Below are positions 1-6,666 of a DNA stretch of 14,868 nucleotides, one piece after another. Location: positions 1 to 14,868 of the forward strand of contig JBAZEK010000013.1 of NCBI GenBank assembly GCA_041653995.1, given 5' to 3'. The notes below the pieces were generated by a model. The model had not been told where the DNA came from and searched no databases. It saw only the letters and a list, made by a program, of their open reading frames with translations. The stretch is from Dehalococcoidia bacterium. Lineage in GTDB: Bacteria; Chloroflexota; Dehalococcoidia; GIF9; UBA5629. Position 1 is the first letter of the stretch, and the number at the start of each line of letters is the position of its first letter. The translations under genes were made by a program, and so were the position numbers.

Positions 1-84
1 GGCGAGCGCTGCCACCCAGATGAAGCACATGCACTGTAAAAGGAGCAAAAGGAATATGACCAGATACAGCCCCAGCTCGGACAT
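1..84 (-). CDS. Small membrane protein, 3' part outside window
   Basis: An open frame on the minus strand starts with ATG at 84 and runs off the window edge without a stop, giving 28 codons. The visible product begins MSELGLYLVIF and continues as an almost purely hydrophobic stretch (residues 5-28), which is a clear transmembrane helix. The ATG lies two bases after the TGA of the upstream DUF115 gene (stop at 86-88), and a GAGGGATGAT element just ahead can act as ribosome binding site, so it is probably co-translated with that gene. The family is not recognisable. It fits the local pattern of tiny membrane proteins interleaved with DUF115 genes (compare the 63-aa protein at 2067-2258). Confidence 0.6.
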   Translation of the reverse strand, partial: MSELGLYLVIFLLLLLQCMCFIWVAALA

Positions 85-85
85 A

Positions 86-1003
86 TCATCCCTCGGAGTG
101 CTTGACCCACTCCTCGAACATCAATGGCTCTATCACTCCCGCCTGGTACAGTATGCCCGCTCCGGTGCAGTTGAAGAACTGGATGCCATGCTCCTCCTTG
201 CACTTGGCCAGGACCTCCATCAGCTCCCTCCTTGAGTCAATCCAGTCGAACGTGGTGTACACATAGGCTCGGAGGATTGCATCGTAGAGGGTAACGCAAT
301 GCCTCCCCTTGGTCGCGTCCATGGCAGCATCCTCGGTCGGATGCGAGTAGGGCATGCCGATGATGGTAATCTCCTTCGCCCCCAAGGTTATGGCCATGAT
401 GATGGAGAAGTAGCCGACGTTGTCACCCCTGGCCCTCGGCTCCAGACCCGTCTCCTTGAAAACAGTGGCGATAAGCTCCTCGCATGTGTTCTCGGGATTG
501 ATGAAGGCCATCTTGCCTTCCCAGTTCCTAAGGGCCTCGGGGTTCACGGTCACCGGTACAATGAGCCATACATCCTTGATGGCGTCCGGCCCCCACTGCT
601 CATCCATTCTCTTCCTGAAGTTCTCCATCCAGGTCTGAACATCGGTCGAGGACGTGTTGAGCGCGGTGACCGCAAACGGCTTGACGTACCTGGCTGCGGT
701 CGCGGCAATCTTGTCACAGACGATGACCGGGCACTTGACCTTCTCCAATAAGTGCAGGTTGCCTTTGACGCTCATGGTCTTACCCTTCTGCGCATACTTG
801 CCATCCGACAGTGGCCAGCCTGCGCCCACGATGACGAACTTGGCGGCCAATGGGACGTGCTCGATGCCTCCCCATTTCCTGATTAGTGGAAGATTGGCCT
901 CATAGTTGGTGAACCACTCGTTCTGCACCCTGCTCAGCACCTCTTTCTGCAATTTGTTCCTCATCCTGCTGTCGTATGGGTCAAAACCTGCCAGTTCATC
1001 CAT
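86..1003 (-). CDS. DUF115/MptE-like Rossmann protein, divergent copy
   Basis: The 305-aa product is the most divergent of three DUF115-type (MptE-like domain) proteins here. Seen: a nucleotide-binding-like loop GAGWPLSDG at residues 60-68, where the family usually has GxGPSLD; a second strand-helix segment (VIVCDKIAATAA, 93-104); a DNVGYFSIIMAITLGA segment (194-209) matching the family's GGNVG...A..G region without the double glycine; and a C-terminal NCTGAGILYQAG motif (278-289), like the NxTEGG end of Maf proteins. Known members are archaeal 6-hydroxymethylpterin pyrophosphokinase and Maf motility-associated glycosyltransferases. The substrate here is unknown, and a nucleotide or nucleotide-sugar role is inference. 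The start is firm: GGGAGGTGG lies just ahead of the ATG, and the upstream DUF115 gene stops one base before it, so both are in one operon. Confidence 0.75.
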   Translation of the reverse strand: MDELAGFDPYDSRMRNKLQKEVLSRVQNEWFTNYEANLPLIRKWGGIEHVPLAAKFVIVGAGWPLSDGKYAQKGKTMSVKGNLHLLEKVKCPVIVCDKIAATAARYVKPFAVTALNTSSTDVQTWMENFRKRMDEQWGPDAIKDVWLIVPVTVNPEALRNWEGKMAFINPENTCEELIATVFKETGLEPRARGDNVGYFSIIMAITLGAKEITIIGMPYSHPTEDAAMDATKGRHCVTLYDAILRAYVYTTFDWIDSRRELMEVLAKCKEEHGIQFFNCTGAGILYQAGVIEPLMFEEWVKHSEG

Positions 1004-1004
1004 T

Positions 1005-1997
1005 TCACTCCACCTCCCGGTTCAGGAAGTCCTCGACGGTCTCGTCCGGCCTCATGCATATGGCCTTACCGTCCTTCAGCTCCTGAGCACTAATCTCCAG
1101 GTCTTTTATCTCCTCCTCGGTCAGGGGCTCATCGTCCACACCATTGATGAAATCGTCAAGGCTCTGCGATGTAATGTATGGAGAGAATTTGAGCAACGGG
1201 CTGGTGCCGAGATAGCGCACTGCTCCAGGGCAGTCGTTGACCGCTCCGATGAAGTAGGCGATAAACGACTTGAACACCTTGGATATGGCCACGAACTTCA
1301 TGCTCTTCGACTCCGGGTAGTAGAAATACTCGTAGCCCCTGGCCTGCTCGTGCGTCCAATCCTTGCCCGGCTCCTCGCAGAAGTCGATGCCTAGTATGCC
1401 AATTCTCTTGTACAGCAGCTTCCTGGCCAGGCAGAACGCGCATGTCCCTACGTTCCCACCGTGAGGGAACTCTGGCAGATTGTTCATCCATCCCCACATC
1501 TGACTGACCCTATATGGCTCGTTCTCCTTGGCCGAGACCGCGGGGTTGAAGAAGTATATTTTGCAGCCTGCTTTTTTTAGGAGCTTTATCGTGCCAGGAT
1601 AGGCCACGGAGGATACTAAGAACCTGACGTTCCTGAAGGCACTGTCATCTACATACTCTACCTTGACCGGGCTGCCAAAATCTATGATGTCCCGAGATAT
1701 GAACTCCTCCATCCATCTGAACTGTGATGCGGATATGGGGTGAGCATCGAGGAGCACTACCCACCCAATCCTCAACCCCCGCTTGAAGCAGCGCTCAAAG
1801 GACTTGTTGGTGACGATTATGTCCCCTTTAAAATCCTTGAGCTTCAGCAGCTCCTCGTCAGTGAGCGATGGTGATGCACCGATGACAATGCAATCGTCGG
1901 CCCTGAACAATGGCAGGTCCTCAAAGCTGAGAGACTTTTTGCATGCCTCTAAGTTCTCCGCGATGTGCCTTGACCACTCAGGTATAAGCTCCTGCAT
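1005..1997 (-). CDS. DUF115/MptE-like Rossmann protein, possibly starting upstream at a non-AUG codon
   Basis: The 330-aa product has the DUF115 order of motifs: GASPSLTDEE (residues 40-49), TNKSFERC (63-70), DAHP (84-87), GGNVG (180-184) and GILGID (200-205). It is the closest relative here of the copy at 2255-3211, sharing WTxEQxxGYE downstream of the GILG strand. It ends in an acidic helical tail (about 285-330). The listed ATG has only a GAGG two bases away, too close to work well. The same frame stays open upstream to 2066, encoding a plausible charged N-terminus (IKKEDKNVNEEF), and a good GAGGTGG site precedes an ATC at 2064-2066. Translation may therefore start there, giving 353 aa. 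The TGA closing the 63-aa membrane gene (2067-2069) is immediately upstream in the same frame. Function is unknown; it is probably a nucleotide-dependent transferase, possibly for surface modification. Confidence 0.82.
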   Translation of the reverse strand: MQELIPEWSRHIAENLEACKKSLSFEDLPLFRADDCIVIGASPSLTDEELLKLKDFKGDIIVTNKSFERCFKRGLRIGWVVLLDAHPISASQFRWMEEFISRDIIDFGSPVKVEYVDDSAFRNVRFLVSSVAYPGTIKLLKKAGCKIYFFNPAVSAKENEPYRVSQMWGWMNNLPEFPHGGNVGTCAFCLARKLLYKRIGILGIDFCEEPGKDWTHEQARGYEYFYYPESKSMKFVAISKVFKSFIAYFIGAVNDCPGAVRYLGTSPLLKFSPYITSQSLDDFINGVDDEPLTEEEIKDLEISAQELKDGKAICMRPDETVEDFLNREVE

Positions 1998-2066
1998 GGC
2001 CTCGAAATTCAGTTGCTGTACCTCTGCCTGGAACTCCTCGTTGACGTTCTTATCCTCTTTCTTGAT

Positions 2067-2258
2067 TCAAACCACCTCTGCAATGTACGCTAAGAGCATT
2101 ATGAAAAGTAAGGTCAGGGACAAAAGCACAAAGATGTTTCCAAGCCAGGTGAACATGGACGGCCCAAACATATCATCGCGGCGTCTTCCGATGAGACAGA
2201 AGACTATGCCAACCACGCACATCACTACCAATGCCAGTGCGGAGCCCCATGCGCTCAT
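2067..2258 (-). CDS. Small two-helix membrane protein
   Basis: The product is 63 aa with two hydrophobic helices (about residues 5-24 and 37-60) joined by a short charged loop (GRRRDDMF, 24-31), predicting a hairpin in the membrane with the basic loop inside. Its ATG overlaps the TGA of the upstream DUF115 gene as ATGA, which suggests translational coupling. The TGA stop is in frame with the following DUF115 gene (1005-1997), so a readthrough product would be a membrane-anchored DUF115 protein. There is no sequence evidence that readthrough occurs. No family was recognised. Sitting between two DUF115 genes, it could be their membrane partner, which is inference from position only. Confidence 0.7.
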   Translation of the reverse strand: MSAWGSALALVVMCVVGIVFCLIGRRRDDMFGPSMFTWLGNIFVLLSLTLLFIMLLAYIAEVV

Positions 2259-3211
2259 GAATACCTCGCCACAAAGTCCTTGACATCCATATACGGCATG
2301 CCGTCCTTCGTCCGCTCCGGTCGTCTCCTGGTGTACATAACCCCCATCTTGGTGAGGTTGATGACGTCGAAGTCCGGTCTCAGTTCTCTAACGTCACTGT
2401 ACCACTGCATCATGCCGTGGAGGTAGGACTTGAACATGGGAGTAATGCAGTACAGCATGTCGTCCTCAGGCGCGTAGTGCCACTCGTAGCCATCCGACTG
2501 CTCATTGGTCCACATGGCCCAGGAGCCCGGTCCATGGCAGTGCTCCAGGCCGAGGATGCCCACGGGGTTCGCACCCCATTGGTACGCCAAGAGCATGGAG
2601 AATATGCCCACGTTCCCCCCGGTGTCGATGGTGCCCCTGTTGGAAAGCAAGCTAATGGTCTTGTCGATGTTCTCCACGAACATGTCACTGGTCGACGGAT
2701 TGTACCAGAACACCTTGTCAGGGTCCGCGTGGGCCAGTATTTCGTCCGTCACTGACGGATGGGTCATGGTGGAGAGCACCACATTGGACATGTAGAGATT
2801 GTCCCGGACAACTTGGTGAGCGAAGTGAGGAAGTATCTCATCGGTCGGGTGCACGACCGTCACGAATTTGGGAGCGACATGATGAGCATAGCAGCGCTTC
2901 AAGGACTTGTTGGTGCAGATTATGGTACCTGGATAGTTCCTTAGAACCATTATCTGCTCATCTGTTATGGATGGACCGGCACCGACGACTATCGCAGAGC
3001 CTTTTATGGCATCAGGTGGCAGCCACTTGTTCTTTCTCTCGAACTTACGGATGTTGTACGCAAAATTATTGAGCCAGTTCTCCAGCTCACCCTTCACCGT
3101 CACGTTGGAGTGCAGGATGGCATTGATACGCCCCTGCTCATTGCATAAGGTGTCCAGCACGCCTATCAGGCCAATGTCTTCCTGCATACCGGCCCATTCA
3201 TTGAGCTTCAT
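2255..3211 (-). CDS. DUF115/MptE-like Rossmann protein, most canonical copy
   Basis: The 318-aa product matches the DUF115/MptE-like domain well: GAGPSITD (residues 77-84), TNKSLKRC (100-107), an HPTDE segment (121-125), GGNVGIFSMLLA (198-209) and GILGLEHCHG (218-227), then WTNEQSDGYEW. An N-terminal helical region (1-70) precedes the Rossmann core, as in Maf-type proteins. The ATG at 3211 has no ribosome binding site. In the same frame an ATA at 3260-3262 follows GAGGGGAGAAC with the 11-base spacing used by other starts in this window, and a TATA-like box lies 25 bp further up, so the true start may be that ATA (335 aa). The gene is the promoter-proximal member of the DUF115 operon. Whether it acts on pterin, sugar nucleotide or another substrate cannot be told; three copies beside structural-looking genes argue against a housekeeping pterin role. 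Confidence 0.85.
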   Translation of the reverse strand: MKLNEWAGMQEDIGLIGVLDTLCNEQGRINAILHSNVTVKGELENWLNNFAYNIRKFERKNKWLPPDAIKGSAIVVGAGPSITDEQIMVLRNYPGTIICTNKSLKRCYAHHVAPKFVTVVHPTDEILPHFAHQVVRDNLYMSNVVLSTMTHPSVTDEILAHADPDKVFWYNPSTSDMFVENIDKTISLLSNRGTIDTGGNVGIFSMLLAYQWGANPVGILGLEHCHGPGSWAMWTNEQSDGYEWHYAPEDDMLYCITPMFKSYLHGMMQWYSDVRELRPDFDVINLTKMGVMYTRRRPERTKDGMPYMDVKDFVARYS

Positions 3212-3259
3212 CAGGTCTTGCAGATAGCATTTCAGCTTAGGACTAGGCTCTTCCTCTGA

Positions 3260-3302
3260 TATGTTCTCCCCTCGAAGGTAAAGGACGGTTACAACTATAT
3301 GG
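3260..3302 (-). promoter_or_regulatory. Promoter and ribosome binding site of the DUF115 operon
   Basis: On the minus strand CCATATAGT (3302-3294) is a TATA-like box whose centre is 25 bp from GAGGGGAG (3273-3266). This matches the layout of the other promoters here, where the ribosome binding site sits at the expected transcript start. The next triplet at the standard 11-base spacing is ATA (3262-3260). Confidence 0.45.
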
Positions 3303-3313
3303 AATTAATGGTG

Positions 3314-3338
3314 AATAAAAATAAGATGAAAAGGTTTA
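3314..3338 (-). terminator. T-rich archaeal-type terminator after the structural cassette
   Basis: Downstream of the stop at 3372 the minus strand reads through two T-rich runs (CCTTTTCATCTTATTTTTATTC). Archaeal RNA polymerase commonly stops at oligo-T without a hairpin. It lies between the 150-aa gene and the promoter of the DUF115 operon, so it probably separates two transcripts. The surrounding gap 3212-3371 holds no other gene apart from the possible N-terminal extension of the DUF115 gene. Confidence 0.4.
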
Positions 3339-3371
3339 GTGACTCAGGGTCGGTGGGTATTATTAACCTAC

Positions 3372-3824
3372 CTAAAACCCTGGGTCCGAGGGAATTAAAA
3401 GCCCGCCGATGGTTATGACACAGGTGCTGACGGTGTTCTTGATGACGCTCACAACGCCCTTGGCCACCATACCCTTTATGTTGTTCATGAACACATTGGG
3501 CCCTGGGGTCCAAGATGACATGGACGGCACGGTCACTCCAAGACGGAAGGAGCCCGCGGAGCCAACAACGGTCCCATACTTGAAGAGGAACTTGGACCTC
3601 TTGACGGGGTATCCACCGATATTGATGAACCGGAAGTGGAACTCCTTGCCTGCCGGAATCGTCGCCAATGTGATGGAGCCCTTGGTTATGGTGGAGAGCC
3701 CACATATGGTGGCCTCGCACATGACCTCGTTGAACATCGAGAACGGCTTGCCGTCCAGGTTCCTGCCGTACTGCTGCTCGTAGTTGAGCTTGGGATAATC
3801 TCTCATTTCCTCGTCGTCCGCCAT
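3372..3824 (-). CDS. Beta-rich protein, possible virion component
   Basis: The 150-aa product has a polar N-terminus (residues 1-30), then alternating hydrophobic strands such as GSITLATIPAGKEFHFRFINIGGYP (about 49-73) and a C-terminal hydrophobic segment (VVSVIKNTVSTCVITIGGLLIP, about 125-146) that may be a strand pair or a weak membrane helix. The strand-rich core with a PAGKE turn resembles small jelly-roll structural proteins, but no family was recognised. The start is well supported: GAGGTGAT precedes the ATG by five bases, and the upstream gene stops four bases before it. It is the last gene before a T-rich stop, so it closes the six-gene cassette from 6572. A structural role is inferred from position and composition. 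Confidence 0.65.
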   Translation of the reverse strand: MADDEEMRDYPKLNYEQQYGRNLDGKPFSMFNEVMCEATICGLSTITKGSITLATIPAGKEFHFRFINIGGYPVKRSKFLFKYGTVVGSAGSFRLGVTVPSMSSWTPGPNVFMNNIKGMVAKGVVSVIKNTVSTCVITIGGLLIPSDPGF

Positions 3825-3828
3825 TCCA

Positions 3829-4425
3829 TCACCTCTCGATACCGAGCATGGTAATCCGCCTGTGCTGGATTGTCTGGTCCTTGCATCTCTGGATGAGCTT
3901 GGCCAGGTCTCCCGGTTTCAGGTTGAGATGCTCCGCGCTCTTGGGGTTGTTCAGGTCGCAGCACATGAGCTTGCGCCCGATGAAGTGGAGCTTGGGAGTA
4001 ATGGACATGCCCCACTTGTTGTAGACTGCGAAAGAGGGCTTCTCGTTGTGCCTCAGGAAGAACTCGTACCTGGGGTCGATGAACGGTGAGGACTTCTCAT
4101 CGAAGTAACCGACCTGGGGAGTGGTCGTGGAGGGACGCTTAATCATGTACGGGCACCTGCGTATGGACCCGGCCAACATTTCCGCGTACACCTGGCCGAT
4201 GTCTATGCCGCACCGTATCTGGTACAGCGAGCGCCACGGGTCCTCTTCCCACTGAGGTTCCAGGTTGGAAATCTCAGTGAAGTTGCTCAGCGAGAGCGTG
4301 GTACATGCCGCCGCCCATGCCATGTCATAAACCAAGCCTTCGGTCTTCTGGACCATCCAGAACGACCAGTTATCATCATTGTCTATCAAGACTAATATGT
4401 CGCCTTCGTTTGCCAACGGTTTCAT
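3829..4425 (-). CDS. Unrecognised 198-aa protein of the structural-like cassette
   Basis: The product is soluble-looking, with no membrane segment or signal peptide. It opens with a short hydrophobic strand flanked by acidic residues (GDILVLIDNDDNW, residues 8-20), is rich in tryptophan and aromatic residues in the first half, and has several cysteines (C41, C72, C91, and a CC pair near 155). The C-terminal third (about 160-198) is basic and helical, with a KPGDLAKLIQRCKDQT segment that could bind nucleic acid or another subunit. A strong GGAGGTG lies eight bases before the ATG. It is followed four bases later by the 150-aa beta-rich gene. No family was recognised and no function is assigned. 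Confidence 0.65.
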   Translation of the reverse strand: MKPLANEGDILVLIDNDDNWSFWMVQKTEGLVYDMAWAAACTTLSLSNFTEISNLEPQWEEDPWRSLYQIRCGIDIGQVYAEMLAGSIRRCPYMIKRPSTTTPQVGYFDEKSSPFIDPRYEFFLRHNEKPSFAVYNKWGMSITPKLHFIGRKLMCCDLNNPKSAEHLNLKPGDLAKLIQRCKDQTIQHRRITMLGIER

Positions 4426-4477
4426 GTTCTTGCACCTCCTTTAAGAGAGAGAGTCAGAGGGGAAAGGGGCTCATCGT

Positions 4478-4807
4478 TCAAAATCCGATGAAGTCGTATG
4501 TGAATATACACGTAGTGTATGATGCCGCCGTCGAGCGGTTGACCCGGACCTTCCTATCGGCCAGGGACTGCGTGAACATCGTGGTGGACACGTAGGGCCA
4601 CATGGCCTTGAAGAGCGTGGTGGACTTGCTTGCGGTATGAGCTTTCTGAGCGCTCACGTTCGCGTACACCAGCTTCCTGAAGTCCGTTGTTATGGTCTTG
4701 ACCGTGGCGCTTCCGTAGAAGTTGGCCCTGCCGACCTGCTGCACCATCCGGTGACCTGAGGCCATCTCCATGACCATGAGCCAACTGGTAGTTGCTAGGT
4801 TTGCCAT
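4478..4807 (-). CDS. Paralogue A of a tandem structural-like pair (109 aa)
   Basis: This 109-aa protein is clearly homologous along its whole length to the 111-aa product of the gene just upstream (4847-5182). Shared landmarks, in order, are ASGHRMVQ.VGR (about residues 16-27), KT.TTD.R..VY (37-48), AQK (53-55), PY.STT.FTQ.LA.RK (71-86), VNR, and a C-terminal CIFTY.FIG ending in an aromatic residue. It is rich in Thr, Ser and Val and poor in long helices, as expected for a small beta-rich subunit. A GGAGGTATG site precedes the ATG. Short length, local duplication and an invariant aromatic C-terminus fit a repeated virion or filament subunit, but the family is not recognised. Confidence 0.7.
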   Translation of the reverse strand: MANLATTSWLMVMEMASGHRMVQQVGRANFYGSATVKTITTDFRKLVYANVSAQKAHTASKSTTLFKAMWPYVSTTMFTQSLADRKVRVNRSTAASYTTCIFTYDFIGF

Positions 4808-4846
4808 CTCACCATACCTCCATAAAGGGGTAAGTCATCGGGCACC

Positions 4847-5182
4847 TCAGTACCCGATGAATGAGTAGGTGAAGATGCACCCGGATGCGTTCGCGTTGCA
4901 GGTCACTCTGTTCACGACAATCTTTCTTTTTGCCAGGGTCTGGGTGAAGTTCGTGGTCGAGAGATAGGGGAACACCGCTTTCACGGAGTTCATGGTCTTC
5001 GCCGCGGCCAGTGGAGGCTTTTGAGCGTTCACTGTTCCATACACCATTCGCCTGTAGTCCGTGGTCAAGGTCTTGGTCTTGGCCTTGGCCACGAACTGGG
5101 TCCGACCAACAGTCTGTACCATCCTGTGGCCAGAGGCCGCTTCCAGGATGATATGGAAAGTGGTGGTGGTGATAGCTGCCAT
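4847..5182 (-). CDS. Paralogue B of a tandem structural-like pair (111 aa)
   Basis: The 111-aa product is the tandem duplicate of the 109-aa protein downstream; roughly half the positions are identical. It keeps the ASGHRMVQ, TTDYRR, AQK, STTNFTQ, RK and CIFTYSFIGY landmarks, with small changes around residues 55-66 and a CNANASGC insertion near 94-101. That gives it two cysteines where paralogue A has one, so it could form a disulfide or bind metal; this is inference. The start follows GAGGTGG, and the upstream 218-aa gene ends eleven bases before the ATG. Retention of both copies suggests two related subunits with distinct positions or partners in a particle. Family unknown. Confidence 0.7.
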   Translation of the reverse strand: MAAITTTTFHIILEAASGHRMVQTVGRTQFVAKAKTKTLTTDYRRMVYGTVNAQKPPLAAAKTMNSVKAVFPYLSTTNFTQTLAKRKIVVNRVTCNANASGCIFTYSFIGY

Positions 5183-5193
5183 CAGCTACCACC

Positions 5194-5850
5194 TCAGTCC
5201 GTTATCTGCTCGGTAATCAACCTGCTCTTGCCAGCGAAGTAGAACCCTAACAGACCCATCTCTTCCACCGTGGACACCACAGCGCAGGACGCCTTGATGT
5301 TGATGGCGGAGTTGGGCTCGATGATGATGGGCTTGGGCAGGCAGATGTATCTCTGCTTGGACAGCCTCATCGGCACAACTGACCAGATGGGCAGCTTGTC
5401 GGAACCGGGCTGGAAGTACAGTTCCAGAGTGTTCGGGATGGGCTCCAGGTTGAAGTAACCATATATCATGATGATAGCATGGTTGCTCACTGTGAACGGA
5501 CCAACGAAGTTGTCGGACGCGGACCAGAACAATGAGGTCGACGCACCGGACGTCCATCTCCACCTGTTGTCAGGCAGGTGAACGTGGCATGGTCTCAGAG
5601 GAGCAATGCCGAACTCGTTGGACAGGGGCTGCCATCCGCCGAACTTCTGGGTGAACTTCTGCTCACCGAGAAGGACGCACTTGACGATTCCAGCAACGAC
5701 ACGGGCGGACACATTCACGTTGGGAATAATGTTCTCCAAATCGTTGTAGAAGTACGGAAGCATCTCCTTCAGTGTGTCCCGAGACCCATTATAGGCGAAC
5801 TTCACCTGGTCGAGGTTGATGGGGTCATAAGGCTGCATTAGGTTTGCCAT
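5194..5850 (-). CDS. Beta-rich 218-aa protein, candidate capsid or spike subunit
   Basis: The product starts with a helical stretch (DTLKEMLPYFYNDLENIIPN, about residues 25-44) and then becomes strand-rich. Features include a QKFGGWQPLSNEFG segment (68-81), a hydrophobic strand NHAIIMIYGYFNLEPIPNTLELYFQPG (about 123-149), and a paired strand motif CLPKPIIIEPNSAINIKASC (170-189) typical in texture of jelly-roll beta sandwiches. It ends with a GLLGFYFAG strand. There is no membrane helix. The ATG follows GAGGTGATATGTC. It is second in the cassette, after a membrane protein and before the paralogue pair, as expected of a structural operon. I could not match it to a known capsid family; structure prediction would be the deciding test. 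Confidence 0.68.
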   Translation of the reverse strand: MANLMQPYDPINLDQVKFAYNGSRDTLKEMLPYFYNDLENIIPNVNVSARVVAGIVKCVLLGEQKFTQKFGGWQPLSNEFGIAPLRPCHVHLPDNRWRWTSGASTSLFWSASDNFVGPFTVSNHAIIMIYGYFNLEPIPNTLELYFQPGSDKLPIWSVVPMRLSKQRYICLPKPIIIEPNSAINIKASCAVVSTVEEMGLLGFYFAGKSRLITEQITD

Positions 5851-5861
5851 GACATATCACC

Positions 5862-6572
5862 TCAGTAGGACTCCACGTTCAGCAGGTTGGGCATCATGAC
5901 GCCGACCGGCTTGGCCACGTTCGGCCTGGCCCCAGCATAGCGGGGGAGATTCATCCTGTACGCTCCAATCGGTGCCGTCGCGGTCATACCCTCGACGTAC
6001 TTGAGCGCACCATTCGCAAGCAACGCTGCCCCACCGGTGAGCATGAAGGTCTTCATGCCTTCTTTCTTGACCTTGCCAGACATTGCTGCAAGCATCAATG
6101 CCGCGCCACCGACCACGCCAACCATGGGGCCGAGCTTGGCATACCACTGGGTTCCCAGTGGCTGGAACTGCTCATCTATCCGGTTCAGGGCATATCCGCC
6201 ACCGGTTCCGAGCACGAGCGCTCCACCGATGGCCATCACTGCATCTTTCTTAGCGACCACAGATATACCTCTGTAGTTGGCATCGTCATCTTGCATAATT
6301 AACCTTTCGCTGTTTTTGGAGCTTCTTCTGCTATCTTTCACAACTTGCTTGAGCACACCGACCTTGCCGCCTAGCTCCTCAAGCTCGGCCTCGGTCTTGG
6401 TAGCAATGACGTCTGCCGTCTTGTCGGTAGCGTCCGATAACGAGGCTATGCCGTTGACCGCGGTCTTGGCCTTCTCGATGTTCTTCCTGCACCATCCGCA
6501 GCGCGTCGCTTCTCTTGCCTTGTTAAGCTCAAGCTCCGCTCTCTTGAGATGCAGTTTCATCTCCTTGGTCAT
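5862..6572 (-). CDS. Multi-helix membrane protein with N-terminal coiled coil and CxxC
   Basis: The 236-aa product has a charged helical N-terminus (residues 1-95) containing a CGWC pair at 25-28 and heptad-like segments (AELEELGGKVGVLKQVV, about 60-76). A glycine/alanine-rich membrane region follows: AVMAIGGALVLGTGGGYAL (about 111-129), PMVGVVGGAALMLAAM (149-164) and FMLTGGAALLANGAL (about 175-189). The C-terminus is proline- and asparagine-rich and probably extended. It is the first gene of the leftward cassette, transcribed from the promoter at 6573-6614; the ATG follows GAGGTATGTCCA directly. It could be a virion membrane protein linking core and envelope, which is inference. No family was recognised. 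Confidence 0.68.
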   Translation of the reverse strand: MTKEMKLHLKRAELELNKAREATRCGWCRKNIEKAKTAVNGIASLSDATDKTADVIATKTEAELEELGGKVGVLKQVVKDSRRSSKNSERLIMQDDDANYRGISVVAKKDAVMAIGGALVLGTGGGYALNRIDEQFQPLGTQWYAKLGPMVGVVGGAALMLAAMSGKVKKEGMKTFMLTGGAALLANGALKYVEGMTATAPIGAYRMNLPRYAGARPNVAKPVGVMMPNLLNVESY

Positions 6573-6614
6573 TGGACATACCTCGTGAGTGAATCAGATA
6601 CTGACGTCATAAAG
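6573..6614 (-). promoter_or_regulatory. Leftward promoter and start site of the structural-like cassette
   Basis: The minus strand carries CTTTATGA (6614-6607), a TATA-like box centred 27 bp before GAGGTATGTCC (6584-6574), which is followed by one A and the ATG at 6572. The palindrome TGACGTCA (6602-6609) overlaps the downstream edge of the TATA box, so a bound dimer there would block initiation. Confidence 0.55.
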
Positions 6615-6647
6615 ATTGTCATGGTCTCATTGATTTTACGTTCGTAA
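6602..6647. promoter_or_regulatory. Two short palindromes, possible operators of the leftward promoter
   Basis: TGACGTCA (6602-6609) is a perfect 8-bp palindrome adjoining the leftward TATA box. TTACGTTCGTAA (6636-6647) is a dyad with 5-bp arms and a TT centre, lying upstream of that TATA box. Both are of operator size and position. No binding protein can be named. Confidence 0.35.
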
Positions 6648-6666
6648 GCAAGTTTTCTGCACATAG

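Noticed and set aside
299..751. Plus-strand frames opposite the first DUF115 gene (299-751, 420-638, 654-905)
   Set aside because: They lie opposite a conserved-domain gene and carry neither promoter nor ribosome binding site nor recognisable domains.
86..3211. DUF115 genes as host tetrahydromethanopterin biosynthesis (mptE)
   Set aside because: Three divergent copies with small membrane proteins and no other pterin genes do not fit a metabolic operon; the family name alone does not give that function.
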